Positions 18,887 through 28,776 are shown, numbered from the stretch's first letter. The stretch is 64,000 nucleotides of DNA from Cytophagaceae bacterium (GCA_027491315.1 JAIXWL010000004.1:345772-409771); one strand, 5' to 3'. Notes: a model not told the origin generated them from the sequence alone. Made by a program: numbers and translations.

Positions 18887-19891
18887 TTATTCTCCGTTCA
18901 CCTTTTTAATGAATGAAATGACCCCATTCATATAGATTTTTTGGTCATCCCACATGGCTAGGTGGCTACCGTTTGGACAGTATAAATAAGAACCATTTTG
19001 AACGAGTTTACTTTGTTCTTCCATCGCCTTGGGGTCCATGGTGTCGTATTTTGCACCAATCATCAAGGTCGGAACTGTTATTTCTTTTAAGCGATTTTTG
19101 ATATCCCAAGTAGCCAAAAGTCCGCTTATTCCAAATTCACTTGGCCCTTGCATTTGGACATAGATAGAGCTGTTGGCATGTTTTAATGAACGATTTAAAG
19201 CATCAGGCCATTCCACTAAGCGACAAATATGTTCATGGTAGAAGTTGGGTATAAGTAATTCCATGTAGCGTGGATTATTAAAATCCTTCTTTGCCTCTAT
19301 CGCCCTTATTTCTGTTAAAACCTTGGGGTCCATTTGTTTGGCCAAAACGGTCTCTGCATATTTTCCATATTCTGGGGCACTTGCTACCATATTGGAAATT
19401 AAAAGACCTTTCAAATGCTTTTGGTATTTCAATGCATATTCCATACCTAAAATACCACCCCAGGAATTCCCTAAAATATAGAAGTTTGACTCATCTGCCC
19501 CAATCGCCTTACGAACTTGCTCCACTTCCTCCACGAAACGCTCGGTTTTCCAAAGAGTAGAATCGGCGGGTTGATCACTGTAATAGGAGCCTAATTGGTC
19601 ATATTCATAAAACTCAAATCCTTCTCTCTGGAAAAAGGTCTCAAAACATTCCATGTATTCATGTGTCATGGCAGGACCACCGTGTAATAAGAGAATTTTG
19701 ATTTTAGGATTATTTCCAAATCGTTTTGTCCAGACCTTGAATGTGCCTTTGGGGGTTGAAATAGGAATCATTTTTACTCCAGCTGCTTCTAAACTATCTG
19801 GATAACTAAAGTAATTGGGAAGGTTTTCAGATGATTTGGAACAAGAAATTACGGACCCCAATAAGAAGATGCAGGATAGATATTTAAGCAT
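18887..19891 (-). CDS. Alpha/beta hydrolase of the proline iminopeptidase type, lipoprotein
   Basis: A 334-residue protein with a lipoprotein signal (FLLGSVISC). The fold shows the oxyanion segment LLLHGGPAMTHEYM, EYDQLGSYYSDQP, the nucleophile elbow GNSWGG, an Asp segment (GAKYDTMDP) and a late His (NGSHLAMWDD). This pattern is that of peptidase family S33 (proline iminopeptidase), which removes N-terminal proline. The secreted lipid-anchored form is common in Bacteroidota. Other small-substrate hydrolases share the fold, so the substrate is uncertain. Confidence 0.85.
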   Translation of the reverse strand: MLKYLSCIFLLGSVISCSKSSENLPNYFSYPDSLEAAGVKMIPISTPKGTFKVWTKRFGNNPKIKILLLHGGPAMTHEYMECFETFFQREGFEFYEYDQLGSYYSDQPADSTLWKTERFVEEVEQVRKAIGADESNFYILGNSWGGILGMEYALKYQKHLKGLLISNMVASAPEYGKYAETVLAKQMDPKVLTEIRAIEAKKDFNNPRYMELLIPNFYHEHICRLVEWPDALNRSLKHANSSIYVQMQGPSEFGISGLLATWDIKNRLKEITVPTLMIGAKYDTMDPKAMEEQSKLVQNGSYLYCPNGSHLAMWDDQKIYMNGVISFIKKVNGE

Positions 19892-20100
19892 GAGTTGATA
19901 GATTTAGTGTAGGTAATTTTTATTTTGATGGTGTAAACATAAACTTAGTTTGCGTGTAAAATTAATTTTTAGCCTTAAAATTTTTATGTTTCATAAACAG
20001 TACGCAAGGTGTTTTTGCCAAAAGAAAGCTCTTTTATAAATAGCATTGTGTCACTTTATATTTGAATTAAACAAAAAACCTTGGCATGGGTTTTATTCAA

Positions 20101-20802
20101 ATGAAGTTTTGGTTCATTCTTTTCCTGATCTTTTCCAGCTTTTCTTGTCAGAAAATCGTAGAATCTGAAATGGTTTTGCCGAAGACCATTACGGCCAATA
20201 AAGATTCGGTGGCTATTTCATGGTTGGCCTTGGGAGATTCCTATACCATAGGGCAAGGTGTCAATCCTTCGGAACGTTTTCCTAAACAAGCACTTGAATT
20301 ATTGAAATTCAAATTTATTCAAACCAAGCGTTTGACTTACCTAGCAAAAACGGGTTGGACAAGCGCCGATTTGCTTTCATCCATGGCTGAACAAAATTTG
20401 GATGGACACAATTTTGTTTCGCTTTTGGTAGGAGTAAATGATCAATACCAGGGAATAGATACGAGCATCTATCGGAAAAATTTTAGCATTATTTTAAAGC
20501 GTTCCATTGAATTAGCCAGTGGTGACCAAAGTCGGGTTTTTGTCCTTTCCATACCTGATTATAGTTTTACACCGATTGGTAGACTTTTAGATACCATGAA
20601 GATTAGCCGAGAGCTTGATTGGTTCAATGCCATCAATAAGCAAATTGCTCTTCAAAATAAATGCGTCTATTTAGATATCACTGAATTGGGCAGGACTGCC
20701 AAAAATGATCCAGCATGGATTGCTAAAGACGGATTACATCCCTCAGGTTTAGCTTATGGAAAATGGGCAGAATTGATTTACAAGAATTATTTAGTGTATT
20801 GA
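20101..20802 (+). CDS. SGNH/GDSL-type hydrolase, lipoprotein
   Basis: A protein of about 233 residues with lipobox FSSFSC. Conserved blocks are block I LALGDSYTIGQGV (catalytic Ser), block III GVNDQYQG and block V DGLHPSGLAYGKWAEL (catalytic Asp and His). Such enzymes cleave esters of lipids or of acetylated sugars. The ATG at 20101 gives the cleaner signal peptide; an in-frame ATG at 20086 is the alternative. Transcribed alone. Confidence 0.85.
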   Translation: MKFWFILFLIFSSFSCQKIVESEMVLPKTITANKDSVAISWLALGDSYTIGQGVNPSERFPKQALELLKFKFIQTKRLTYLAKTGWTSADLLSSMAEQNLDGHNFVSLLVGVNDQYQGIDTSIYRKNFSIILKRSIELASGDQSRVFVLSIPDYSFTPIGRLLDTMKISRELDWFNAINKQIALQNKCVYLDITELGRTAKNDPAWIAKDGLHPSGLAYGKWAELIYKNYLVY

Positions 20803-21048
20803 TTTCATAAGTCACCCGCCATGCAGGAAAAGCGGCAATGCTCTTAGGCTTAACAAATATTTTCTGCTTGAAAATCATCTCCTCTAATTAGATTTTCTAC
20901 CATGACTAATTCAAGAATCTGACTTGCAATGTGATTGCCGTTTATATCAGCATGATTTAGAAGAATTGTTTGCCCCTTTGTTTATTCTTCATGTCTTGTC
21001 TTAGGATGAATGGGAGATTTGAGCAGATTTATCATTCCTTTTTAAATA

Positions 21049-23160
21049 CTACATTTGGGGTCTTTCAGGTTCAAGTCGCCATAATCCACCTCCCCCTTTG
21101 GCTAGTCTGATTTTCAATTTATCATCTCCATTGCCAATACCTTTTGTCAGGACATAATCGGAGGCATATCGATGGCTATTGATCCCATCGCTGATACTTG
21201 ACAATCGGTATTTTTTGAGTTTTAATTGAGATAAATCAATTGATAATTCTCGTTCCTTCCAATTGTTTAATGCTCCTATATACCAAAATCCGTCTTTTAA
21301 TCTTGCTGTTACAATATATTCGGAGGGTTTACCTTCCAGGACAATTGTTTCATCCCAAGTGGTGGGGATATTGCCAATAAATTTCATTAATTCGGGCTCT
21401 TTAAATCCTTGCGAAGGATTACCAACGAAGTATTGAAGTGGACTGTCATAAATCAGGTACATAGCCATTTGGTGTGCACGCGTTCCCTGCGACATGGGTC
21501 TGTCTGGAATGCTTTGGAAACCATTTTCAGCAGAATTTTCAAGTAATCCTGGTTCATAATCCAATGAACCAGAAAACATCCTGGTAAAGGGTATTGTGAG
21601 GTCATGATTGGGGGTGACCAATGGACTCCAACCATTCCATTCAGAACCCATAACGCCCTCTCTTGTGATGGCATTGGGATAGGTGATTTCAAATCCTGAT
21701 GGCGCTGGGGCAGAATGAATATTCAACATCAGCTTATATTTTGCACAGGCCTCAGCAATTTTAACATAATAGTTCATGGCTTTTTGATCATTTCGATTGA
21801 TAAAGTCGATGAGTATTATTTTGACACCCATTGAGGAATATTTTTTCAGTGTTTCTTCCAGATTTTCATTGAGCACCATGGCATTAAACCATAAGCCAAG
21901 TCCAACGCCATTTTCTTTTGCATAGGCTGCAATGGAATCAATGTGGATGTCTTTATTTAAATTTTTGAGGGAGCCATTCAGGTACCAGCCTTCATCAATC
22001 ATGATGTATTCCAGTCCAAACGTCTTAGCGAAATCAACGTAATATTTGTAGGATGCTGTGTTCTTTCCTGCTTTAAAGTCTATATTAAAAAGATTTATAT
22101 TCACTAGCCATTCATCTGTGATTTGCCCTGGTTTAATCCAGGATAAATCGCCTTTTAATGCTGAAGGACGGGCCAGCTTTTGAATAAGGTCTGAGGCAGG
22201 TATCTTGGCCGGGTTATCTGTAACCAGGAGTACACGCCATGGAAAGGTTCTTTTTCCTTGGGTGATAGCTATGTAATCGGCAAATTCACTGACATGAACT
22301 TGTTTCATATAATTGGTGGAATCTTTTGGGAATTCCTCCTTAAGTGGATAGGCTGAAAAGGTTGTTGAGATTTTATTTTGAGATGTATTTTGCAAAATCA
22401 TACCCGGATAATCTGTCACATCCGATTCACCGATGGCGATGTATTTTCCATTGGCAGTCTGGATAAGAGCAGGGGCAAATAGAAAAGATTTATTTTTGAT
22501 TTCTGAGAGCTTTTTGTTTTGATATTGAGTTTCAAAAGCACTTTCTGCGGGTGCTTTTTTCCCTTTGATATAGTTGCTGACAAGTAAAATATTTCTTTTT
22601 ATAAAATTGATAAATCCTGGAGAATCGCTGGCATCTTGTTCATATGCGGCATAAAAAAGGCTTACATCACTAACAGGATTTACTTCAAAAGTTTCGTTGA
22701 GCACCTTTAAGTCATGATTTGCCTTGCTTATCCACCTAAAAGCCAATCCTTCATCATACATCCTAATTTCTAATGCCAGTGCTTGTTCAAAGTTGATAAT
22801 AATGCCATTATAATGGTCTCTGAAAATTTTACGTTTTGCGGCAATAACAGGTGAAAAGAGCGTATCTACTTTAAAAGCTTTGATATTCTTGATAGTTAAT
22901 TGATCAAAGGATTGCCCTTCCAGATCCATTGAGATGCTTGATTTATCTAGAAGCGTGGTATCACGAAAGCTTATGTTGTATTGAAGAGAATGCTGATTTT
23001 TTTCGGCAAAGAGCTGGAATTTTAATTGTTTATTGGGGGAAAATAGTTCGGTTATTTGATGACTGCTTGGCTTTTGACAAGCATATAATAGGGTAATTAG
23101 AATAAAAAAGGGGAAAAGGATTATTGGGTATTTTTTTGATTTCGGATGATTTAGGAGCAT
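21049..23160 (-). CDS. Glycoside hydrolase family 97 enzyme (alpha-glucosidase or alpha-galactosidase)
   Basis: A 703-residue lipoprotein (LITLLYAC). The N-terminal beta-sandwich starts SPNKQLKFQLF. The TIM barrel includes YIMIDEGWYLNG, GVKIILIDFINRNDQKAMNYY and AITREGVMGSEWNGWSP, and the C-terminal sheet ends GGGGLWRLEP. This domain order and these motifs are those of GH97, which includes SusB. The Asp in LIDFINR and the Glu in ITREGVMG are at the expected catalytic places, but I cannot decide between the retaining and inverting subgroups. It acts on alpha-linked oligosaccharides in the periplasm. Stands alone on its strand. Confidence 0.9.
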   Translation of the reverse strand: MLLNHPKSKKYPIILFPFFILITLLYACQKPSSHQITELFSPNKQLKFQLFAEKNQHSLQYNISFRDTTLLDKSSISMDLEGQSFDQLTIKNIKAFKVDTLFSPVIAAKRKIFRDHYNGIIINFEQALALEIRMYDEGLAFRWISKANHDLKVLNETFEVNPVSDVSLFYAAYEQDASDSPGFINFIKRNILLVSNYIKGKKAPAESAFETQYQNKKLSEIKNKSFLFAPALIQTANGKYIAIGESDVTDYPGMILQNTSQNKISTTFSAYPLKEEFPKDSTNYMKQVHVSEFADYIAITQGKRTFPWRVLLVTDNPAKIPASDLIQKLARPSALKGDLSWIKPGQITDEWLVNINLFNIDFKAGKNTASYKYYVDFAKTFGLEYIMIDEGWYLNGSLKNLNKDIHIDSIAAYAKENGVGLGLWFNAMVLNENLEETLKKYSSMGVKIILIDFINRNDQKAMNYYVKIAEACAKYKLMLNIHSAPAPSGFEITYPNAITREGVMGSEWNGWSPLVTPNHDLTIPFTRMFSGSLDYEPGLLENSAENGFQSIPDRPMSQGTRAHQMAMYLIYDSPLQYFVGNPSQGFKEPELMKFIGNIPTTWDETIVLEGKPSEYIVTARLKDGFWYIGALNNWKERELSIDLSQLKLKKYRLSSISDGINSHRYASDYVLTKGIGNGDDKLKIRLAKGGGGLWRLEPERPQM

Positions 23161-23540
23161 TATCTAGTTAGAGGAGATTGGACTTTGAAATCAAATTTTA
23201 TAAGTTCAAAGTAACAGGATTTTAAGATGTATAAATGTAAGATTTTTATCTAAAAATTGGCCTAATATAGGAGTAAAATGAGGGCATAGTTATTGCCACC
23301 TAAAGGAGTTTATGGCATGCAAAATGGATAAAATATTTCCAAAATTTTATTAGGAGAGCCGCATTTATTTCATGGTTTAACCGCTGGAAATAGGATTTCA
23401 TTTTAAGAGAAAGATGACCATTTAATCATCATTTTAAGCTCCTTTGTCATGGAAATGAGGTAGTCAATCTCAATTTCATTCTATTGCCATATGTTCTCAT
23501 TATATTTCAATAAAATCTGTTCAATTTAAAACCATTGTCA
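23161..23540. other. Intergenic region between divergent GH97 and esterase genes
   Basis: About 380 AT-rich bases holding the promoters of two divergent genes. No coding frame, hairpin of note or long repeat was recognised. Confidence 0.5.
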
Positions 23541-24737
23541 ATGAAAAAATCCTTATTATCCATGATTACCGCATTTTTGGTAATTATTTCAATTCAAACT
23601 TTTGCTCAAGAGGTTGGGCAAGTGGAGCGATTAGTTTCACCTGAAATATCTTCCACGAACGATGTCATTTTCCGTTTAAAGGCGCCTTTGGCAACATCTG
23701 TTAAATTATCTGGAAACTGGATGCCCATGGTACCAAATGCCAATGGACAAGGAGCTAGCAGAAAATTAGTTGAAATGGAAAAAGGCAGCAATGGAATTTG
23801 GACCACAAAGGTTCAGGCCTTAGAGCCAGAGTTATATGGGTATACGTTTATTGTGGATGGAGTAACGACCTTAGACCCGGCCAATTTAAAGGTAGCTAGA
23901 GATGGCACCTTCCGTACAGAAAGTTTATTATACATTGCAGGAAAAGCATCTGATTTATATTGGGCAAAAACAGGTCCTAAGGGAAGTGTTCGTCAAATTT
24001 GGTATGAATCTAAGTCCTTGAATTTGACACGTAGAATGCAGGTATATACTCCTCCAGGGTATGATGATACCAAAGATTCTTACCCGGTGCTTTATTTATT
24101 GCATGGTGGTGGGGGAGATGAAGAGGCTTGGCCGACCTTAGGTGTAGCTCCCAATATTTTAGATAATTTAATTAATTCCGGAAAAGCCAAGCCAATGATT
24201 GTGGTGATGACCAACGGTAATCCTAATCAGGCAGCAGCCAATGTAGTTAGTCCAGTGATTCCGACTTCAGATTTGCCTGTAGGAGGAATGGGAAGTATGT
24301 TGTTTGAAAAAAGTTTAGTGGCTGATGTAATTCCTTACATAGAAAATCATTTTCGGGTAAAGAAAAACAAGGAAAGTAGGGCATTGACTGGGCTTAGTAT
24401 GGGAGGTTTACAAACCATCAATACCACTTTCGAGAACCCTAATTTATTTAGTTATATCGGGGTAATGAGTATGGGATTTGCGGATATGAGTAGATTTGGC
24501 GTGAAGGTAGATGTGTCTAAAAGAGATCAACAAATTGAGGATTTAAAAAAGGCCAACCCAAAATTATACTGGATTGCCTGCGGTAAAGAAGACTTTTTGA
24601 TAGAGAGTGTGGTTACGATGCGCAATACATTGGATAAGCACCAATTTAAATACGTGTACCGTGAAAGCGGCGGAGGACATACGTGGACTAATTGGCGAGT
24701 TTATTTATCCGAATTTTCGCAAATGATATTTAAATAA
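23541..24737 (+). CDS. Secreted CE1/esterase D-type esterase with N-terminal CBM48-like domain
   Basis: Starts at the ATG at 23541 with a signal peptide (ISIQTFAQ). Residues about 30-120 form an early-set/CBM48-like domain (DVIFRLKAPLATSVKLSGNW). The alpha/beta-hydrolase domain follows, with YPVLYLLHGGGGDEEAW, the nucleophile elbow GLSMGG, and the catalytic His in GGGHTWTNWR. This two-domain layout is common in Bacteroidota carbohydrate esterases that remove acetyl or feruloyl groups. It may act with the divergent GH97 enzyme on plant or algal glycans. The exact ester bond is not predictable from sequence. Confidence 0.88.
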   Translation: MKKSLLSMITAFLVIISIQTFAQEVGQVERLVSPEISSTNDVIFRLKAPLATSVKLSGNWMPMVPNANGQGASRKLVEMEKGSNGIWTTKVQALEPELYGYTFIVDGVTTLDPANLKVARDGTFRTESLLYIAGKASDLYWAKTGPKGSVRQIWYESKSLNLTRRMQVYTPPGYDDTKDSYPVLYLLHGGGGDEEAWPTLGVAPNILDNLINSGKAKPMIVVMTNGNPNQAAANVVSPVIPTSDLPVGGMGSMLFEKSLVADVIPYIENHFRVKKNKESRALTGLSMGGLQTINTTFENPNLFSYIGVMSMGFADMSRFGVKVDVSKRDQQIEDLKKANPKLYWIACGKEDFLIESVVTMRNTLDKHQFKYVYRESGGGHTWTNWRVYLSEFSQMIFK

Positions 24738-24821
24738 GCTTTCGCTCCAGGGTAGAAGCAAGCTAATTTTTTCTTAGTTCTATCGGAGGTAAGAAAGCCA
24801 AATCACATTTTATAATTTCAA

Positions 24822-24860
24822 CCATAAAACCGCCTCTAAAGGGTGGTTTTATGGTTTTTT
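24822..24860. terminator. Hairpin terminator after the esterase gene
   Basis: A 13-bp stem CCATAAAACCGCC / GGTGGTTTTATGG with one G-U pair and a 6-7 base loop, followed by a run of T on the plus strand. Confidence 0.8.
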
Positions 24861-25076
24861 AAGGGAAAAAATGGAGCAAGCCTGACCTACCTTGAAAAGA
24901 TAATAACCCACGATTGTCATTGCATTCGTTTTTGGCTATTTCAAATATTTTCTGGCCCTAGTTTAAAGTCCATTGGTTTTAAATCGAATGTCAAACGAAT
25001 AAAATCATCAAGGATTTAGTTATACAAACATTTTGAGAATTTTGATGCAATCTTCATTAGCTTAAAAATGGTTTTT

Positions 25077-25100
25077 TTGATAGTGTATTTGATAGTGTAT
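25077..25100. repeat. Exact 12-bp tandem duplication in an otherwise empty intergenic stretch
   Basis: TTGATAGTGTAT occurs twice in direct succession (25077-25088 and 25089-25100). The surrounding interval 24861-25235 holds no recognised gene. It lies upstream of the small gene at 25236 and could be a paired regulator site; that is a guess. Confidence 0.5.
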
Positions 25101-25235
25101 CTTAATGGTGAAACTGACTTTGTTTATTTTTAAATGATTTTTTGTTAACTATTATAAATAGTGGAAACCTAGGTCAAATACCGTTGGTTGAACAAATAAT
25201 TATTATATTTGGTTGAATTGTTAAATTTGTTCGTC

Positions 25236-25475
25236 ATGAAAAATAGAATATTTAGAAAAGATGTAGCCCAAACAAATCTCTTGGTTAAGGTTGGGAAAAC
25301 ATGTGGAAAAAATGCTGTTCGACGTTCCAAGGCAATGGATTTAGTAGTTACCTATATTGAAAAGGGTGTAGTTTATGAAGAACTGCCGAATGGATCAAAA
25401 ATTAAGATTGGTTTGGTAGATAGAAATCCTACTAAACTTTCCTTGAAAAAGGGGATGGTTTTACATGGCAAGTAA
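25236..25475 (+). CDS. Small basic protein of unknown function
   Basis: A 79-residue frame from an ATG at 25236 (MKNRIFRKDVAQTNLLVKVG). The product is rich in Lys and Arg, has no signal peptide or membrane helix, and ends TKLSLKKGMVLHGK. No family is recognised. A clean start, charged composition and isolated position make it a plausible small gene. Confidence 0.5.
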   Translation: MKNRIFRKDVAQTNLLVKVGKTCGKNAVRRSKAMDLVVTYIEKGVVYEELPNGSKIKIGLVDRNPTKLSLKKGMVLHGK

Positions 25476-25497
25476 AAAGAGAGTTCGGATTCACGCT

Positions 25498-25528
25498 ATT
25501 CGACATGTTCCGAAGGGTCATGTCGAAT
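25498..25528. repeat. Intergenic inverted repeat
   Basis: Exact 10-bp arms ATTCGACATG / CATGTCGAAT with an 11-base spacer. A second short palindrome (GGAATT..AATTCC) follows within 40 bases. The core ATGTCGAATA recurs near 63890, so this may belong to a dispersed repeat family. Confidence 0.5.
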
Positions 25529-25647
25529 AACAGATATATGGAATTTGTAATTCCATAACATTTTCCGAGGTTCTTGTTATTCAGCATATTCTCAAATAGC
25601 CTGTTGAACTCCTAATCACTAAACCCTGTCAACTAATCACTATTTTT

Positions 25648-26436
25648 CTATTTCTTCAAAAACATATACACAATCTCATCATCCGTCAAAAGCCTGGACC
25701 AAATACCTATATCATCTATCCTCCCTTCAATACTTTTGTTGCTGTTTATCTGCGGATTACCCCCCAAACGACTAGGCACTGAGGTTTCTGGTGCATTGAT
25801 AGCAATAGGGTCGGTGTCGCTCTTAAAGACCAACTTGCCATTGAGATAAACCTTGAATGTTGGAAAAGGGTATGAAATGGTGGAATCTATAAAGGATATC
25901 ACAAAAAAGTTCCATCCATTAAGACCATAAGGAATTTGAACTTGAATTTTTGGCGTAAAACCTACATGGTATTCAAAGGTCAAGTTCTGGTTGATACCCG
26001 GGGTATAAATTTTTATACCATAAGTTGCGTCTTTGGTGACTCCAGCCATCTTTTCCGGCCGGGTAAAGGTATTGTTCCAAACACAAAACTGTTTCTGAGC
26101 ATCCGATTTGTAAAACCAAAAACTATAACTGCCACCTCTTTTCAGCAAACTTCCCGGAATCTCCATCGATTGATTTGTTAGATCATTAAATTCCAAGGCA
26201 TTGTTCGCCTTACCCTTTCGATCTTCCACCCATTTTCCTGCCGTCACCAATGCATGATACTTATTCCCCGAAATATCATTCCAATCTCCCGATAAGGGAT
26301 AATAGGCAGTAAGTCCTTTTTTGATGGATTCCTCCATTGGATCTGTAACTAAAGCTGGCTCTGGATCATCCGCCTTTTTTTTACAAGCAAGGCTGACGAA
26401 CAGACAGATGCCGAATAAGTACACATTTAGTTTCAT
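25648..26436 (-). CDS. LamG/concanavalin-like domain lipoprotein
   Basis: A 262-residue protein starting at the ATG at 26436 with lipobox VSLAC. Residues about 45-260 form a LamG-type jelly roll: LTAYYPLSGDWNDISGNKYHA, NALEFNDLTNQSMEIPGSLL, GSYSFWFYKSD, FKVYLNGKLVFKS and GRIDDIGIWSRLLTDDEI. Such domains bind glycans or proteins at the cell surface. It starts 7 bases after the FtsW-like gene and is probably co-transcribed with it, an odd pairing. It resembles the LamG part of the protein at 52302. Confidence 0.82.
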   Translation of the reverse strand: MKLNVYLFGICLFVSLACKKKADDPEPALVTDPMEESIKKGLTAYYPLSGDWNDISGNKYHALVTAGKWVEDRKGKANNALEFNDLTNQSMEIPGSLLKRGGSYSFWFYKSDAQKQFCVWNNTFTRPEKMAGVTKDATYGIKIYTPGINQNLTFEYHVGFTPKIQVQIPYGLNGWNFFVISFIDSTISYPFPTFKVYLNGKLVFKSDTDPIAINAPETSVPSRLGGNPQINSNKSIEGRIDDIGIWSRLLTDDEIVYMFLKK

Positions 26437-26443
26437 CTTGCTT

Positions 26444-27619
26444 CTATTGTTTTGATGCGTTCTTGTCAATATCCTGTTCACTTACAGCCAAAATTAGTCC
26501 CAAACTAATGGCAGTAAAGACAAGCGAAGTACCTCCCGCCGAAATCATGGGCATGGGCTGACCAGTTACCGGAATGGCCCCAACCGAAACCAACATGTTG
26601 GCAAAGGCCTGAATCACAATGGAAAAGGTTAAACCGGCTGCCAATATTCCTCCCAATGGTCTATTCCCTTTTTTAATCAATAGCGTCCCTCGCCACATGA
26701 GCCAAATATATAAGGCTGGAATAAATAATCCCATGAAGATGGAATACTCTTCCACAATGATGGCATAAATAAAGTCCGACTCGGCTTGAGATAAAATATA
26801 CCTAAATTGGCTTTTACCCGGACCCTTCGGTGAAATAGCTCCTGTGGCAATGGCCTTTTTACTTAAATTCAACTGAAAGTTTTCATCTTTATCCACCAGG
26901 CCCTTTTTGAACTCCTGGGTATTGGACATCATTTGGGTGAAATATACCCGTAAACGAGTACGAACAGTTTCTGCTCGTTGACCTATCCCAAAAAATACCA
27001 TGACAAATGCGATGGTGGCTACTATTCCCACAATCATGCTGATGAATTTTTGAGGCACTCGACCGAAATACATCAATATGGTACTGGTTCCAAAAATCAA
27101 TGCACTGGTAGAAAAGTTGGATAACATGATTAAGAAACAAGTGATACCAATCTCCAATAATATCACGAGTATGACGGGATTGGTATAGGCCGACTGATCA
27201 CTTTGGCGAGTAGAAAAGATTTTCGCTAAACTGACTGTCAGACATAATTTGGCCAAATCAGATGGCATAAAGCTGATGGGACCTAAATCGATCCATCGAC
27301 TAGCACCGCCTTTGACATCTCCGAACTTCAAGGCCAAAATTATGAGGATCCAAGAAGCGATTAACAGGATATTGGAATATTTGGTCAGTTTCAAATAATC
27401 ATATCGGGAGACCCAATACATGACGGCTAAGGAGAAAACCAAAATAGCGACTGATTTGCCCAAGAAGAAAATAGGCTCCCAAGGGCCGCCCATACCCATT
27501 TTGCCTTTGGCTGAGAATTGAATCAATAAACCAAAAATATTTAATAAGAATACAATCAGCCAAATGTGCTTGTCGCCCACTAAATTTTTATGAATAAACT
27601 GACTGATTTTTTGGTTCAT
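26444..27619 (-). CDS. FtsW/RodA-family (SEDS) peptidoglycan glycosyltransferase
   Basis: A 391-residue polytopic membrane protein starting at 27619 (MNQKISQFIHKNLVGDKH). SEDS signatures include GGASRWIDLGPISFMPSDLAKL, QAESDFIYAIIVEE and the C-terminal IPVTGQPMPMISAGGTSLVF, which is closer to FtsW than to RodA. SEDS proteins polymerise lipid II in the septum or side wall. The gene is not in a division-gene cluster here; it stands between a LamG lipoprotein and a WYL regulator. It may be a second SEDS copy; the main ftsW is presumably elsewhere. Confidence 0.88.
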   Translation of the reverse strand: MNQKISQFIHKNLVGDKHIWLIVFLLNIFGLLIQFSAKGKMGMGGPWEPIFFLGKSVAILVFSLAVMYWVSRYDYLKLTKYSNILLIASWILIILALKFGDVKGGASRWIDLGPISFMPSDLAKLCLTVSLAKIFSTRQSDQSAYTNPVILVILLEIGITCFLIMLSNFSTSALIFGTSTILMYFGRVPQKFISMIVGIVATIAFVMVFFGIGQRAETVRTRLRVYFTQMMSNTQEFKKGLVDKDENFQLNLSKKAIATGAISPKGPGKSQFRYILSQAESDFIYAIIVEEYSIFMGLFIPALYIWLMWRGTLLIKKGNRPLGGILAAGLTFSIVIQAFANMLVSVGAIPVTGQPMPMISAGGTSLVFTAISLGLILAVSEQDIDKNASKQ

Positions 27620-27661
27620 GAAATGGGGGAGAAGGGGAGCTGCAAATATGAGTAGAACTAT

Positions 27662-27760
27662 TGACAAATAAGGTCAAGAAACAGGTCTTGACTCTATTTG
27701 TCAGGGAATTTATTTCCATTGGATAAGTATCGCATTGCTTTTCTGTCAAATAGGGTCAGG
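27662..27760. promoter_or_regulatory. Three copies of an operator-like motif between FtsW-like and WYL genes
   Basis: The motif TGnCAAATAnGGTCAnG is seen as TGACAAATAAGGTCAAG (27662-27678) and TGTCAAATAGGGTCAGG (27744-27760). An inverted, slightly altered copy ends at 27703. Copies one and two face each other and form a long hairpin (27662-27703). Position just upstream of the WYL regulator suggests self-control. Confidence 0.5.
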
Positions 27761-27811
27761 GCTGTTTGCAAATGTCAATTTTTTTTCAATATTGAATCAT
27801 AATTCGTTCCT

Positions 27812-28642
27812 ATGTTCAACCAAAATCGGATGATGCGGGTATTCAAATTGATTACCCTATTGAAATCCTTCCCCAAAAAAACGATTAAGCGGATAGCCAT
27901 TTCTTTGGACGTTTCTGAGCGTTCGGCATATCGTTATTTGGATTTATTGCAGGAGTTAGGCTTTGAGGTAGAAAAGGACGAGCACAACAAATATTCCTTG
28001 AAGACCGATATGATGGTAGAGCCATTTACCAAAGAAGAAGCGGCTTTAATCGTGGAGGTATTATCTGTTTCGGCGAGGAATAATCCTTTGGTGGCTTCTA
28101 TCAAAGCCAAATTGCCAAGCATGGATGAGGGTAATATTTTATCAAATCACGTGGTAGCAGGACATATTGGCAAACTTTTGACGGACATCAATGAAGCCAT
28201 CAAAGAACAAAAACAGGTGATTATTTATAAGTACCAGTCGGCCAGTTCGGAGACGGTTTCCGACAGAAAAGTGGAACCCATCGGTTTTACGAGCAATTAT
28301 CAATACCTCTGTGCCTATGAGTTGGAATCCCAGATGAACAAGTATTTCAAGTTGGAACGCATGGGTGGGATTGAGAAATTGGAGGAGGCATTTCAATATA
28401 GCCACGAGCATAAATTATTGAATCCAGATGCTTTTGGATTTAATGAATCAGGAGAAAAGTACCCGATAAAATTACAATTAAGCATGCGGGCCCAACTATG
28501 GCTCCGAGATGATTATCCGGAAACGGCGAATTACATGACTGAAAATCCAGACGGCACTTGGACTTTGGAACTGGAGGTAAATAGTTTGGAACCGGTCAAT
28601 AGGCTCTTGAGAAGTATGCCTGGAGAGGTGAAGAAATTATAA
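27812..28642 (+). CDS. WYL-domain HTH transcriptional regulator
   Basis: A 276-residue protein. The N-terminal HTH (about 8-60) reads RVFKLITLLKSFPKKTIKRI then SERSAYRYLDLLQELGFEVE. A WYL domain follows (about 135-215), with KQVIIYKYQSASSETVSDRKVEPIG split over its strands and TSNYQYLCAYELES, and a C-terminal WCX-like part. WYL proteins sense nucleic-acid ligands or small effectors and often control defence or DNA-stress genes. Here the nearest genes are housekeeping; the defence operon begins 1.1 kb downstream, so a link is possible but unproven. Confidence 0.85.
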   Translation: MFNQNRMMRVFKLITLLKSFPKKTIKRIAISLDVSERSAYRYLDLLQELGFEVEKDEHNKYSLKTDMMVEPFTKEEAALIVEVLSVSARNNPLVASIKAKLPSMDEGNILSNHVVAGHIGKLLTDINEAIKEQKQVIIYKYQSASSETVSDRKVEPIGFTSNYQYLCAYELESQMNKYFKLERMGGIEKLEEAFQYSHEHKLLNPDAFGFNESGEKYPIKLQLSMRAQLWLRDDYPETANYMTENPDGTWTLELEVNSLEPVNRLLRSMPGEVKKL

Positions 28643-28776
28643 ATCATAATTTTTATACTTGAATATGGTTGACCGTTTTATATTATTTATACTTGACGTT
28701 ATCGCATGAAATTTGAAAAAAAAGAAAAAGCTAAAGAATAGTAAAAACTCAATAAGGCAATTTTTACCAATGATAT

